Origin: Deltaproteobacteria bacterium
GTDB lineage: Bacteria > Myxococcota_A > UBA9160 > SZUA-336
Reading direction: 5' to 3'
Assembly (NCBI GenBank): GCA_016875225.1
Contig: VGRW01000006.1
Location: forward strand, 1 to 64,000
DNA: 64,000 nt
The notes below the pieces were generated by a model. It had not been told where the DNA came from and did not search any database. It saw nothing but the letters and a program-made list of their open reading frames with translations. Numbering within the stretch: the stretch's first letter is position 1; the number at the start of each line of letters is the position of its first letter. This document shows positions 49,129-58,121 of this stretch, one piece after another. The position numbers were made by a program, and so were the translations under genes.

Positions 49129-51323
49129 TCCAGCTCCTCGAGCTCGCGCATCACCTCGGCGTCGTGCTGCCCCAGGCACGGCGCCGGCCTCCGGTAGCTG
49201 GCGGGAGTCTCGGAGAGGCGGATCGCGCAGCCGGGGGCGTAGCGCAGGCCCGTCTCGGGATGCTCGAGCGCGACCCAGAATCCGCGCGAGGCGAGCTGAG
49301 GATCCCGCGCGAGATCGCGGGCGTCGGCGAGCGCCGCCGCGGTGACTCCGGCGCTCTGCAGCAGGTTCATGAGCGCGATCGGGTCCGAGCTCCGGGTCCA
49401 GGCCGAGATCGCGGCGTCGATCTCGTCGTGGCGGTCGCGTCGCGCCGCCAGTCCGAGCGCCGCCAGCTCCGCGCCAAGCCCGGCGCAGCGGCAGAGCGCG
49501 GCCCACTCGGCGTCGCTCTCGACGCTGATCGCGATCCAGCGATCGCGACCCGCGCACGGGTAGCAGCCCTGCGGCGCACGCTGCGGGCTGCGGTTTCCGG
49601 CGCGGGCGGGGCTGGCGCCGCGGAGCTGCGCCTCCAGAAGCAGATCGCTCGTGAAGTAGAGGCTCGCCTCGAGCATCGACACGTCGACGTGTCGCCCGGG
49701 CCGATCCGGCCGCGCGTCGCGTTCGTGGAGCGCGACCAGCGCTCCGGCGACGGCGACCAGCCCCGACACGGGATCCGGCCAGGCGACACCGGAGCGGATC
49801 GGGCCGGAATCGGCATGACCCATCGAGAGCGAGAATCCGCTGCCCGCCTCGATGGTCGGCCCGAACGCCTTGCGGCTGCTGTGCGGTCCGGTGCTTCCGT
49901 ACCCGGAGATCGAGACGTGCACGATCGCGGGGTCGATCTGGCGCAGCCGCTCGAAGCCCAGCCCCAGGCCGGCCATCACCCCCGGGGCGAAGTTCTCGAT
50001 CACGACGTCGGCGTGTCTCACGAGCCGCTCGAAGACGCGCTTCGCCTCGGCGCGTCTCAGGTCCAGAGTGACTCCGCGCCGGTTGCGCGCCAGCTCGTTG
50101 AATCCACCGTTGCGATTCCACGGCCGCTCGCCCGGCTCGTCGTCGGGATACAGGTGCGTGAGCCGAGCGAGCTCTGGAGCGAGCGCACCGACCCCGCGGG
50201 CGTGCGGCGCCTCGACCAGGATCACGTCCGCGCCGAGATCGCCGAGCAGGCGCGAAGCGAAGGGCCCGGCCCAGACTCGCGACAGGTCCAGCACGCGCAG
50301 TCCGGCGAGCGGACCCGCGCTCGACACGCACGCGGGCGGCGCGGCTGCGGGCTCTGGCACGGACGGTCCCGCGCTCTCGCGCTCGCCGAGCGGGAAGGGG
50401 CTCCGTGGCCGGCGAAGCGCTCGGGCGCTGCCGTCCTCGCGCCAGAAGCCGCGCGCGCGGAGCTGGGGGTCGCCCAGCAGCGCGAGCAGCGGGGGCACGG
50501 GACCGCACGCGCCGCCGGCCGACTGGACGATGCTCGCGATCTCCTCCGCGGCTCGCGCTGCGAGCCACGGCGCGATCGCGGCGTCGAACGCAGCCTTGTT
50601 CCGCGCGATCGAGAGGTCATCGGCGAAGCGCGGGTCGAGCACGAGCTCCGGCATTCCCGCGGCGGCGAGGAACGCGTCGCGCATCGGCTGCGAGGGCAGC
50701 GCGAGCTGCACGAAACCGTCCCGGCACGGGTAGATCCCGACCGGGTGGGGCAAGCCCGGCTGCCGGTTCCCCTCGCGCTCGAGCACGTGCCGCCCGTGCG
50801 ACCACATCGCGTGGGTGTGCTGGTGCATTCCGACCAGGCCCTCGAAGTGACTCACCTCGACGATCTGGCCGCGCCCGGTGCGCTCGCGGACGCGAAGAGC
50901 CGCCAGCGCGCCGATGAACGCTTGTGCGCCGGCCTGGTGCTGAGAAATCCGACCGGGCCGGGCCAACGGCTCGCGCCCGCGCTCGCCGGCGAGCCACGTG
51001 TGGCCGCTGATTGCGTCGTCGGTGAACTCGTTGGAGAGGAAGCGCGCGTAGGGGCCGCTCGAGCCGAACGGCGAGATGCGCACGCGAATCAGCGCCGGAA
51101 GCTCGATCGTATCCGAGAGCGGCGACAGCGGCCCGGGCGCTTCGCTCTCGATCACGACGTCGCAGCGCCCGAGCGCTCGCTCGAACGCCGCGCGCTCGCA
51201 GCGCCTGCCCGGCCGCTCGAGACGGGTCGCGTCCGCTCCGCAGTCGGAGAAGAGCCGGGCCGCGAAGGCGCCGGCCGGCGAGCCCGCGATCTCGAGGATC
51301 CGCAGCGCTTCGAAGGGCTTCAC
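49122..51323 (-). CDS. Tandem CaiB/BaiF CoA-transferase with degenerate N-domain
   Basis: 733 residues with two CaiB/BaiF domains. Domain 1 (1-~345) starts KPFEALRILEIAGSPAGAFA and is shortened between residues 40 and 80. At the catalytic position it has GRGQIVEVSHFEG, i.e. Glu156 instead of Asp. Domain 2 (from ~355) starts AGLRVLDLSRVWAGPFASRL and retains Asp in GRHVDVSMLEASL. So the N-terminal half is probably non-catalytic, giving a pseudo-heterodimer. Weak GTG start. Divergent from the DUF1214 gene by 93 bp. Confidence 0.88.
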   Translation of the reverse strand: MKPFEALRILEIAGSPAGAFAARLFSDCGADATRLERPGRRCERAAFERALGRCDVVIESEAPGPLSPLSDTIELPALIRVRISPFGSSGPYARFLSNEFTDDAISGHTWLAGERGREPLARPGRISQHQAGAQAFIGALAALRVRERTGRGQIVEVSHFEGLVGMHQHTHAMWSHGRHVLEREGNRQPGLPHPVGIYPCRDGFVQLALPSQPMRDAFLAAAGMPELVLDPRFADDLSIARNKAAFDAAIAPWLAARAAEEIASIVQSAGGACGPVPPLLALLGDPQLRARGFWREDGSARALRRPRSPFPLGERESAGPSVPEPAAAPPACVSSAGPLAGLRVLDLSRVWAGPFASRLLGDLGADVILVEAPHARGVGALAPELARLTHLYPDDEPGERPWNRNGGFNELARNRRGVTLDLRRAEAKRVFERLVRHADVVIENFAPGVMAGLGLGFERLRQIDPAIVHVSISGYGSTGPHSSRKAFGPTIEAGSGFSLSMGHADSGPIRSGVAWPDPVSGLVAVAGALVALHERDARPDRPGRHVDVSMLEASLYFTSDLLLEAQLRGASPARAGNRSPQRAPQGCYPCAGRDRWIAISVESDAEWAALCRCAGLGAELAALGLAARRDRHDEIDAAISAWTRSSDPIALMNLLQSAGVTAAALADARDLARDPQLASRGFWVALEHPETGLRYAPGCAIRLSETPASYRRPAPCLGQHDAEVMRELEELDQ

Positions 51324-51416
51324 GGCTGCGAGCTTTGCCGGTCCCGGGCCTCCGCGCAAAGGCGGAGCCGATTCGCGCGCGTCTGCGGTAGGCTGGTGCA
51401 CACGGAGGGCGCGGCC

Positions 51417-52523
51417 ATGGGCGACGCGGACGGGTCGGAGCAGCGGATCGTCGACGGCCGCGCCTGGAGCGATTTCTGCGACGCGCTGAAGTCCGCCGGC
51501 GCGGTCGTGCTCGACGACGCCGCGCCCGCGGACCCGCTCACCCGCGCCGAGGGTTTCCGCTATCTGACCCGGCTCACGCGCGCCGCGTTCGAGACACTCG
51601 TCGAGGCCTCCGATCCGCAGGCGCCGGAGCTGCGCCGGACCGCGCACGAGACGATCAAGATGGGCCTCGACAATCCGGACAACATCTACCAGAGCGCGCC
51701 GATCCACGGCAGCTGCCGCTATCGCATCACCGGCGTTCGCGGCACCGTGCACTACTTGGGCTTCGGCACGCAGAAGGGCGGCTACGGCTCGACCGGCTCG
51801 CTGCAGACCACCGGCTACCTCGAGGGCCGGGATCTCGAGCTCCGCGGCGACGGAAGCTTCGAGATCGCCGTGAGCGCGGAGCCCCAGCCCGGGAACTGGC
51901 TGCGCATGGAGCCGGAGAGCCGGATGCTGATCGTCCGCCAGACCCGGCTCGACCACGCGCGCGAGGTCCCCGCGCAGATCCGGATCGAGCGCGTCGACGG
52001 GCCGCACCGGCCGCGCCGGTTCAGCCCCGCGCAGCTCGAGCGCTCGCTCGCAGGCGCCGCGGCGTTCGTGCACGGCTGCGCGAGGCTTTTCGCGGGCTGG
52101 GCGGGCGATTTCCAGAAGCACGCGAACCGCCTGCCGCGCTTCGACCCCGAGAAGGCGCTTCGCGCCGGTGGGGATCCGAACATCGCCTACTTCCACAGCT
52201 ACTGGAAGCTCGCGCCGGACGAGGCGCTCGTGATCGAGGCGACCCCGCCGAAGTGCGACTACTGGAACTTCCAGCTCGCCAATCACTGGCTCGAGTCACT
52301 CGACTACCGCTACGACCGAATCCACCTGAACCCGTTCACGGCGAAGCTGCGCGCGGACGGCTCCGTGCGGGTGGTGGTCGCGCACTCGGATCCGGGCGTC
52401 GAGAACTGGCTCGACACCTGCGGACACGCGCAGGGGACGATGTGCTGGCGCTGGGTCGGCGCTGCTGAATTCCCGGAGCCGCAGACGCGGTTGGTCCGGC
52501 GGGCCGAGCTGCGCGGTGAGTGA
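51417..52523 (+). CDS. DUF1214 domain protein
   Basis: 368 residues. The C-terminal half fits DUF1214: PNIAYFHSYWKLAPDEALVI, CDYWNFQLANHWLESLDY and VVAHSDPGVENWLDTCGHAQ. The N-terminal ~150 residues (IKMGLDNPDNIYQSAPIHG, YRITGVRGTVHYLGFGTQKG) belong to the same family. Biochemical function of DUF1214 is not established to my knowledge; such genes are frequent next to sulfotransferases and lipid-modifying enzymes in environmental genomes. GGAGG precedes ATG 51417. Overlaps the sulfotransferase by 8 bp. Confidence 0.82.
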   Translation: MGDADGSEQRIVDGRAWSDFCDALKSAGAVVLDDAAPADPLTRAEGFRYLTRLTRAAFETLVEASDPQAPELRRTAHETIKMGLDNPDNIYQSAPIHGSCRYRITGVRGTVHYLGFGTQKGGYGSTGSLQTTGYLEGRDLELRGDGSFEIAVSAEPQPGNWLRMEPESRMLIVRQTRLDHAREVPAQIRIERVDGPHRPRRFSPAQLERSLAGAAAFVHGCARLFAGWAGDFQKHANRLPRFDPEKALRAGGDPNIAYFHSYWKLAPDEALVIEATPPKCDYWNFQLANHWLESLDYRYDRIHLNPFTAKLRADGSVRVVVAHSDPGVENWLDTCGHAQGTMCWRWVGAAEFPEPQTRLVRRAELRGE

Positions 52524-53643
52524 ATTCGCGCTCACCGAGGAGGCGGTGCTCGACGCCGCGCGCGCCGCCACCGGGCTCTCGGACTTCGGCGATCCGTCCT
52601 TCCGCCCCGGACTGCGCATTCTGCTCGAGACCTACGATCGCGGCGCGGGGCTCGACGAGCTGGGCCGGAAGCTCGCCTTCCGCCGCGTGGTGCAGCTGCT
52701 CGGCACGCGGCTCCGCGTCGAGCAGGCTTTGCGGACCTCGCCCCAGATCCGCGAGCAGAAGATCCGCCGGCCGCTGTACCTGACCGGGCTGCCGCGCACC
52801 GGCACCTCTGCGCTCTTCAATCTTCTCGGCTGCGATCCGAACGCCCGCCCGCTTCTGCTCTGGGAGGGATTCTTTCCCGATCCGCTTCCCGGTCACCCGC
52901 CCGGCGCTCCCGATCCGCGCTACCTGGCGGTGAAGGGCGCCTACGAGCGCATGCGCGAGCGCGACGGCGGCTTCGCGAAGATCCACTTCGCCAGCGCCGA
53001 CACTCCGGAGGAGTGCGTGCTCCTGCTCGCGCACGCGTTCTGCGACGTGCAGATGGGGATCGAGGTGCTGGTCGAGCCGTACGCCTCGTGGTTCAGGCAG
53101 CAGGATCTGCGCCCGGCCTACCGCTACTACCTGGATCTGCTGCGCATGCTGCAGCTGCAGCGCCCCGGAGCGCGCTGGCTGCTCAAATCGCCCGCGCATC
53201 TCTGGGCGATCGACGTGCTGCTCGAGCAGATCCCGGACGCGTGCATCGTCTTCACGCACCGCGACCCGCGCGAGTGCGTGGCGTCGTACTGCAGCATGCT
53301 CGAGTCGCTGCTCGAGTCGCGGCACTTCGCGCCTCTCTCCGATCTGGGGCCGCGCGTGCTCGAGTACCTCGAAGCGAGCCAGGCGCGGGCGCTCGCGCAG
53401 CGAGCTCGCGCCCCGTCGGAGCACTTCTTCGACGTGGCCTACGGAGACTTCGTCGCCGATCCGCTCCGGACCGCGCGGCAGATCCACGCGCACTTCGGCC
53501 TCGACTTCTCCGCCGGGGTCGAACGCGCAATGCGCGAGCACGTCGCGGCCCATCCGCAGGGAGAGCACGGCGCGCACGAGTACGAGCTCGCGCGCTTCGG
53601 GCTCGAGGAAGCAGACGTGTTGGACCGGCTCGGCACGGACTGA
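52516..53643 (+). CDS. PAPS-dependent sulfotransferase family protein
   Basis: 375 residues. The 5'-phosphosulfate loop LTGLPRTGTSALFNLLGCD is near residue 93 and the 3'-phosphate motif CIVFTHRDPRECVASYCSM near residue 243; LLKSPAHLWAID lies between. This is the Sulfotransfer_3 type, common in mycobacteria and marine bacteria (Stf-like). It would transfer sulfate from PAPS to a hydroxyl on a lipid, sterol or glycan. GTG start overlapping the DUF1214 stop, so the pair is coupled. Confidence 0.88.
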   Translation: MSEFALTEEAVLDAARAATGLSDFGDPSFRPGLRILLETYDRGAGLDELGRKLAFRRVVQLLGTRLRVEQALRTSPQIREQKIRRPLYLTGLPRTGTSALFNLLGCDPNARPLLLWEGFFPDPLPGHPPGAPDPRYLAVKGAYERMRERDGGFAKIHFASADTPEECVLLLAHAFCDVQMGIEVLVEPYASWFRQQDLRPAYRYYLDLLRMLQLQRPGARWLLKSPAHLWAIDVLLEQIPDACIVFTHRDPRECVASYCSMLESLLESRHFAPLSDLGPRVLEYLEASQARALAQRARAPSEHFFDVAYGDFVADPLRTARQIHAHFGLDFSAGVERAMREHVAAHPQGEHGAHEYELARFGLEEADVLDRLGTD

Positions 53644-53654
53644 CGGAGGAGACG

Positions 53655-54578
53655 ATGTTGCGAGGCGAGAAGATCCTGGTGGCCGGTCCGACGGGTCAGG
53701 TCGGCGGGCCGCTCGCAGTCGCGCTCGCGCGCGAGAACGAGGTCTGGGGCGTCGCGCGCTTCGGCGACGCGCGCGCCCGCTCGCGGCTCGAGGCGGCCGG
53801 GGTGCGCTGCGTGGCAGCGGATCTCGCCAGCGGCGATCTCGCGAAGCTGCCGGACGACTTCAGCTACGCGCTCAACTTCTCGGTCGCGAAGACCCACGAC
53901 TGGGACCGCGACCTCGCGGCGAACGCGGAAGGCACCGGGTTCCTCATGCACCACTGCCGGAGCGCGCGCGCGTTCCTGCACTGCTCGTCGACGGCGGTCT
54001 ACGCGCCGAACGGCCACGAGCGCTTGCGCGAGACCTCGCCGCTCGGCGACAACCACGCGGCGTTCGGCTTCCTGCCGACCTACAGCATCTGCAAGATCGC
54101 GGCGGAAGGAGTCGCCCGCTTCTCCGCGCGGCAGCTCGGGCTGCCGACGCTGATCGCGCGCCTGAACGTGCCCTACGGCGATGCGGGCGGCTGGCCGGCA
54201 GTCCACCTGGAGCTGATGCGCGCGGGAAAGCCGATCGCCGTGCACGAGAACGCCCCGAGCCTGTTCAATCCGATCCACGAGGACGACCTGCTCGCCAGCC
54301 TGCCGCGACTGCTCGCGGTCGCGTCGGTGCCTGCGACGATCGTGAACTGGGGCGGCAGCGAGGCCGTGAGCATCGAGGACTGGTGTGCGTGGCTGGGAGA
54401 GCTGACCGGGCTCGAGCCCGTCTTTGCCCCGACGCGCCGGACGATCGAGAGCACCTGCATCGACACCACGCGAATGCACGAGCTGATCGGGCCGACGCAG
54501 GTGCCCTGGCGCGACGGCTTCCGGCGCATGGTCGCCGCCCGTCGCCCGGAGCTGCTGCGCGCGACCGTGGTAGGCTGA
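53655..54578 (+). CDS. NAD(P)-dependent epimerase/dehydratase family protein
   Basis: 307 residues. Extended SDR: GEKILVAGPTGQVGGPLAVA (Rossmann glycine motif), SSTAVYAPNGHERLRETSPL, TYSICKIAAEGVARF (Tyr-x3-Lys), RLNVPYGDAGG and NPIHEDDLLASLPRLL. Most like sugar-nucleotide or steroid 3-beta-type extended SDRs. The ATG has CGGAGGAG upstream, 11 bp after the sulfotransferase. Substrate unknown; perhaps it prepares the hydroxyl used by the sulfotransferase. Confidence 0.85.
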   Translation: MLRGEKILVAGPTGQVGGPLAVALARENEVWGVARFGDARARSRLEAAGVRCVAADLASGDLAKLPDDFSYALNFSVAKTHDWDRDLAANAEGTGFLMHHCRSARAFLHCSSTAVYAPNGHERLRETSPLGDNHAAFGFLPTYSICKIAAEGVARFSARQLGLPTLIARLNVPYGDAGGWPAVHLELMRAGKPIAVHENAPSLFNPIHEDDLLASLPRLLAVASVPATIVNWGGSEAVSIEDWCAWLGELTGLEPVFAPTRRTIESTCIDTTRMHELIGPTQVPWRDGFRRMVAARRPELLRATVVG

Positions 54579-54597
54579 TCGAGAAGGAGGCCGCACG

Positions 54598-55173
54598 ATG
54601 GCATTCGAGAACAAGGAGTTCGAGCTGCGCGGGATCAACCACCTGGCGCTGGTCTGCAAGGACATGGCGCGGACGGTCGACTTCTACACCAACGTGCTCG
54701 GCATCCCGCTGATCAAGACGCTCGATCTGCCGGGCGGAATGGGCCAGCACTTCTTCTTCGACATCGGAAACGGGAACCTGCTCGCGTTCTTCTGGTTCCC
54801 GGACTCCCCGCCCGCGGCGCCGGGCATCGCCGCGCCGGGCGACCGGGGACTGGTGACCGCGCACGGCTCGATGAACCACGTCGCGTTCGACGTGGCGCCC
54901 GAGAAGATCGAGGAGTACCGCGCGAAGCTCGTCGCCAAGGGGATCGCGGTCACCGAGCTCGTCGATCACGACGAGTCCGAGACTCAGGTCGCCAAGAAGA
55001 TGCACCCGGGCGTGTGGATCCGCTCGATCTACTTCAAGGACCCGGACGGCATCCTGCTCGAGTTCGCCTCGCTCACGCGCAGCATCGGCCCCGGCGAGGT
55101 GAAGCACCCCGGCGCCACGCCGAAGAACCGCGAGCGCTACCTGGCGCAGCGCGAAGCCGCGCCCAAGCGCTGA
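54598..55173 (+). CDS. VOC (glyoxalase/extradiol dioxygenase-fold) protein
   Basis: 191 residues. Two bab-bbb modules: GINHLALVCKDMARTVDFYT begins the first and GSMNHVAFDVAPEKIEEYRA the second. Metal-ligand candidates are His of INHLAL, His of MNHVAF and Glu of DPDGILLEFAS. It could be a glyoxalase-like isomerase, epimerase or dioxygenase. AAGGAGG precedes the ATG. Fourth gene of the DUF1214-sulfotransferase-epimerase-VOC run. Confidence 0.87.
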   Translation: MAFENKEFELRGINHLALVCKDMARTVDFYTNVLGIPLIKTLDLPGGMGQHFFFDIGNGNLLAFFWFPDSPPAAPGIAAPGDRGLVTAHGSMNHVAFDVAPEKIEEYRAKLVAKGIAVTELVDHDESETQVAKKMHPGVWIRSIYFKDPDGILLEFASLTRSIGPGEVKHPGATPKNRERYLAQREAAPKR

Positions 55174-55187
55174 CCGAAGCCAGCCTC

Positions 55188-55508
55188 GTGGCGTTCGGGC
55201 GCAGCAGGTACTCCGAGAAGCAGAAGGCGGAGTTCAGGGCCCCCCTCATCCGGAAGCAGCGCTACCAGGTGGCCTGCCTGGTGCCGCTGGCCGGCGCGGT
55301 GGCGCTGGTGATCATGGGCTCGCCGTTCGTCCCCGACATCGGTGTGAACGCCGTGATCACGATCGCGCTCGGCGCGGTCGTGCTGGTCCTGTCAGGCGTG
55401 GGCTGCTCCTGGCTGGTCTGGCGCTGCCCGGCGTGCGGCCGGTACCTGGGACGGAGCCTCTCGCCGAAGCAGTGCCCGCACTGCGGAGTACCGCTCGCCG
55501 CGCGCTAG
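55188..55508 (+). CDS. Small two-helix membrane protein with zinc ribbon
   Basis: 106 residues. A basic N-terminus (RSRYSEKQKAEFR), two hydrophobic helices (QVACLVPLAGAVALVIMG and NAVITIALGAVVLVLSGVG), and a C-terminal zinc ribbon RCPACGRYL...QCPHCGVPL. GTG 55188 is the only reasonable start, 15 bp after the VOC stop. Two-helix zinc-ribbon proteins of this form are widespread but of unknown function. Confidence 0.7.
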   Translation: MAFGRSRYSEKQKAEFRAPLIRKQRYQVACLVPLAGAVALVIMGSPFVPDIGVNAVITIALGAVVLVLSGVGCSWLVWRCPACGRYLGRSLSPKQCPHCGVPLAAR

Positions 55509-55625
55509 CCGCCGGCCGGAAGTGCGGATTGTCATAGTTGTGTCGAGAAGCCGCGCCCCCGCTTGAACGGGCGCCCCCGACGCAACAACCTGAGTCGCGC
55601 CTACCCCCGAAAACAAAGTGCGACC

Positions 55626-56513
55626 ATGCTGAATTCGCTGCTTACGCGGTACGACCGAGCGCCGGACGAGCGCGTGAACTGGGTGCGCAGCACCCCGTTC
55701 ATCCTGGTGCACCTGCTCCCGCTCGCCGCCATCTGGACCGGCGTCACGAGCTTCGACGTTGCGCTCTGCGGCGTGCTCTTCGCGCTGAAGATGTTCTTCG
55801 TCACCGCGGGCTACCACCGCTACTTCTCGCACCGCGCCTTCAAGACCAGCCGTGCGATGCAATTCCTGCTCGCCTTCGGCGGAGGCATCGCGGCGCAGAA
55901 GGGCGCGCTCTGGTGGGCGGCCCATCACCGGCACCACCATCGCTTCTCGGATCAGCCCGAGGACATCCACTCGCCCATGAAGGGCTTCTGGTGGAGCCAC
56001 ATCGGCTGGATCACCTGCGACCGCTACAACGACACGGAGTACGGCGCGATCCGCGACTTCGCGCGCTACCCCGAGCTGCGCTTCCTGGACACGTATCACT
56101 ACGTTCCGCCGATCGTGCTCGGCGCGATCTGCTTTGCGCTGGGTGGCTGGAGCGCGCTCTGGATCGGCTTCTTCGGCTCGACCGTGCTGACCTACCACTC
56201 GACGTTCCTGATCAACTCCGTGACGCACATGTTCGGGCGCCGTCGCTACGCGCTCACCGACACGAGCCGCAACTCGCTGATCATGGCCCTGCTCACCTTC
56301 GGCGAGGGGTGGCACAACAACCACCACCACTACCAGGGCTCCGCGAACATGGGCTTCTACTGGTGGGAGATCGACATCTCCTACTACGTGTTGAAGGCCT
56401 TGAGCTACGTCGGACTGGTCTGGGATCTGCGCCTGCCGCCGGCCTCGGCCCTGGAGGAGAACCGCGTCGCGGACGGCCATCCCGACCTCGCGATGGCTGC
56501 CCTCCAGGACTGA
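55626..56513 (+). CDS. Acyl-CoA (delta-9 type) fatty-acid desaturase
   Basis: 295 residues. Membrane di-iron desaturase with the three His boxes: HRYFSHR near residue 65, AHHRHHHRFSD near 102, and GEGWHNNHHHYQG near 238. Four membrane helices are visible (ILVHLLPLAAIWTGVT, VALCGVLFALKMFFVT and others). It inserts a cis double bond into acyl-CoA using O2 and an external reductase. ATG 55626 is preferred to an in-frame codon 63 bp upstream because the protein begins like relatives (MLNSLLTRYDRAPDERVNW). Convergent with the BVMO, 15 bp. Confidence 0.92.
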   Translation: MLNSLLTRYDRAPDERVNWVRSTPFILVHLLPLAAIWTGVTSFDVALCGVLFALKMFFVTAGYHRYFSHRAFKTSRAMQFLLAFGGGIAAQKGALWWAAHHRHHHRFSDQPEDIHSPMKGFWWSHIGWITCDRYNDTEYGAIRDFARYPELRFLDTYHYVPPIVLGAICFALGGWSALWIGFFGSTVLTYHSTFLINSVTHMFGRRRYALTDTSRNSLIMALLTFGEGWHNNHHHYQGSANMGFYWWEIDISYYVLKALSYVGLVWDLRLPPASALEENRVADGHPDLAMAALQD

Positions 56514-56528
56514 GGCTCGGGCTCTCGC

Positions 56529-58025
56529 TCAGCGGTAGATGAACTCCTTGCCGTCGAGGTCGATGGCGGGGATCGCGACCTTCTCCGTCCAGTAGTCCTG
56601 CGTGTGCTGCCACTCGGGCTTGTCGCCGCGCCGCGGCAGCAGGTGCATGGCGCGCATCAGGTAGCCGGGATTGAAGTTGTTCGGGTCGATCCAGCCGGAG
56701 ATCGGCATGTCCTTGTCCTCGGGCCGGAGCGTGACCTCGACCTGCTTCTTGCCCTTCTTTTCCAGGTGGCTCAGCAGCCGGCAGACGAAGTCGGAGAGCA
56801 GGTCCACGCGGAGCGTCCAGCTGGCGCGGAAGTAGCCGAAGATCCAGAGCAGGTTCGGCATCCCGGTGAACATCATCCCGCGGTAGGTCACCGAGTCGTG
56901 CAGGTCGATCGGCTTGCCGTCGACGCTGAACGCGATGTCGCCCAGCACGCAGATGTTGAAGCCGGTGGCCGCGATGATGATGTCGGCCTGGATCTCCTTG
57001 CCCGACTGCGTCAGCACGCCCTTCTCGGTGAAGCGGTCGACCTCGTCGGTGATCACCGAGGCCTTGCCGGCCAGGATGCCCTTGAACAGGTCGCCGTCGG
57101 GCACGAACGCCAGGCGCTGCTGCCAGGGCCGGTACTTCGGCGTGAAGTTGGCCTTGACCTCCTCCTCGGGCAGGTACGCGCGCACGCCGGCGAGCAGCTG
57201 CTCCGTCGCCAGGTCGGGGAAGTCGATGCAGAGCTTCGTCATCACCTGCTGGTCGTGCAGGATCTTCCGGCGCACGATCTCGTGGATCCAGCTCTCGTCG
57301 ATGTCGAGCTCGCGCAGCATGTCGGCGACCTCGTTCTTGTTGGGCGCCGGGTAGAAGTAGGTCGGAGAGCGCTGCAGCACCATCGTGTGCTCCGTGTCGG
57401 CCGCGATCGCGGGCACCACCGTGGCCGTGGTCGCCCCGGACCCGATCACCAGCACCTTCTTGTTCCGGTAGTCCACATCCTTCCGCCAGTTCTGGGCGTG
57501 GATCAGCGTGCCCTTGTAGAGCTCCATGTCCTTCCACTCCGGCGTGTAGCCCTTGTCGTGGTGGTAGTAGCCCTGGCACATCCAGAGGAAGTTCGTGGTG
57601 AAGCGCAGCTGCTCTCCGGTGTCGAGGCGCGTGGCGTCGACGGTCCAGAGCTTGTCCTGGCTCGACCACTTCGCCGTCGTGATCTTGTGCCGGTAGCGGA
57701 TGTGCTTGGCGAGGTCGTTCTCGTCGATCACCTCGCCCATGTACTTCAGGATCTCGTCGGCCGTCGCCACCGGAGCGGTCGTCCAGGGCTTGAAGCGATA
57801 GCCGAAGGTGTACAGGTCGCTGTCCGAGCGGATGCCCGGGTAGGTGTGCGTGAGCCAGGTGCCGCCGTAGCTCTCGAGCGAGTCGAGCACGACGAAGCTC
57901 TTGCCGGGGCACTGCTGCTGCAGGTGGTAGGCGCCGCCGACGCCGGAGATGCCTGCGCCGACGATGAGCACGTCGAAGTGCTCCGCGCGCTGGCCCGCCG
58001 CTGCCGATCCACTGACCGTCGCCAT
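56529..58025 (-). CDS. EthA-like flavin-containing Baeyer-Villiger monooxygenase
   Basis: 498 residues. FAD motif VLIVGAGISGVGGAYHLQQQ near residue 19, YPGIRSDSDLYTFGYRFKPW, and the BVMO-type YKGTLIHAQNWRKDVDY preceding a second Rossmann motif VLVIGSGATTATVVPAIA; C-terminal DIIIAATGF. Closely resembles mycobacterial EthA, which oxidises ketones to esters. In this context it could oxidise a long-chain or cyclic ketone. ATG has AGGAGGG upstream. Divergent from the LLM monooxygenase across 96 bp with a palindrome. Confidence 0.9.
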   Translation of the reverse strand: MATVSGSAAAGQRAEHFDVLIVGAGISGVGGAYHLQQQCPGKSFVVLDSLESYGGTWLTHTYPGIRSDSDLYTFGYRFKPWTTAPVATADEILKYMGEVIDENDLAKHIRYRHKITTAKWSSQDKLWTVDATRLDTGEQLRFTTNFLWMCQGYYHHDKGYTPEWKDMELYKGTLIHAQNWRKDVDYRNKKVLVIGSGATTATVVPAIAADTEHTMVLQRSPTYFYPAPNKNEVADMLRELDIDESWIHEIVRRKILHDQQVMTKLCIDFPDLATEQLLAGVRAYLPEEEVKANFTPKYRPWQQRLAFVPDGDLFKGILAGKASVITDEVDRFTEKGVLTQSGKEIQADIIIAATGFNICVLGDIAFSVDGKPIDLHDSVTYRGMMFTGMPNLLWIFGYFRASWTLRVDLLSDFVCRLLSHLEKKGKKQVEVTLRPEDKDMPISGWIDPNNFNPGYLMRAMHLLPRRGDKPEWQHTQDYWTEKVAIPAIDLDGKEFIYR

Positions 58026-58047
58026 TCCTGGTACCCTCCTGCGTTGG

Positions 58048-58064
58048 TTTGAATTGTATTCGAA
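58048..58064. promoter_or_regulatory. Near-perfect palindrome between BVMO and LLM monooxygenase
   Basis: TTTGAAT-TGT-ATTCGAA is an inverted repeat with one mismatch, AT-rich against a GC-rich background, in the middle of the divergent intergenic region. A TTGGTT/TATGCC pair spaced by 16 bp (plus) and TACAAT (minus) overlap it, so it could control both oxygenases. Confidence 0.55.
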
Positions 58065-58121
58065 CTATGCCACGGCTCGCCTGCGTTTTTCCACTCAAGG
58101 TCGCGATCGGGAGGGAACACC

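Noticed and set aside
49164-51416. Long plus-strand frame ahead of the DUF1214 gene
   Set aside because: It is antisense to the tandem CaiB gene. Only the part from ATG 51417 has a ribosome site and a recognisable family.
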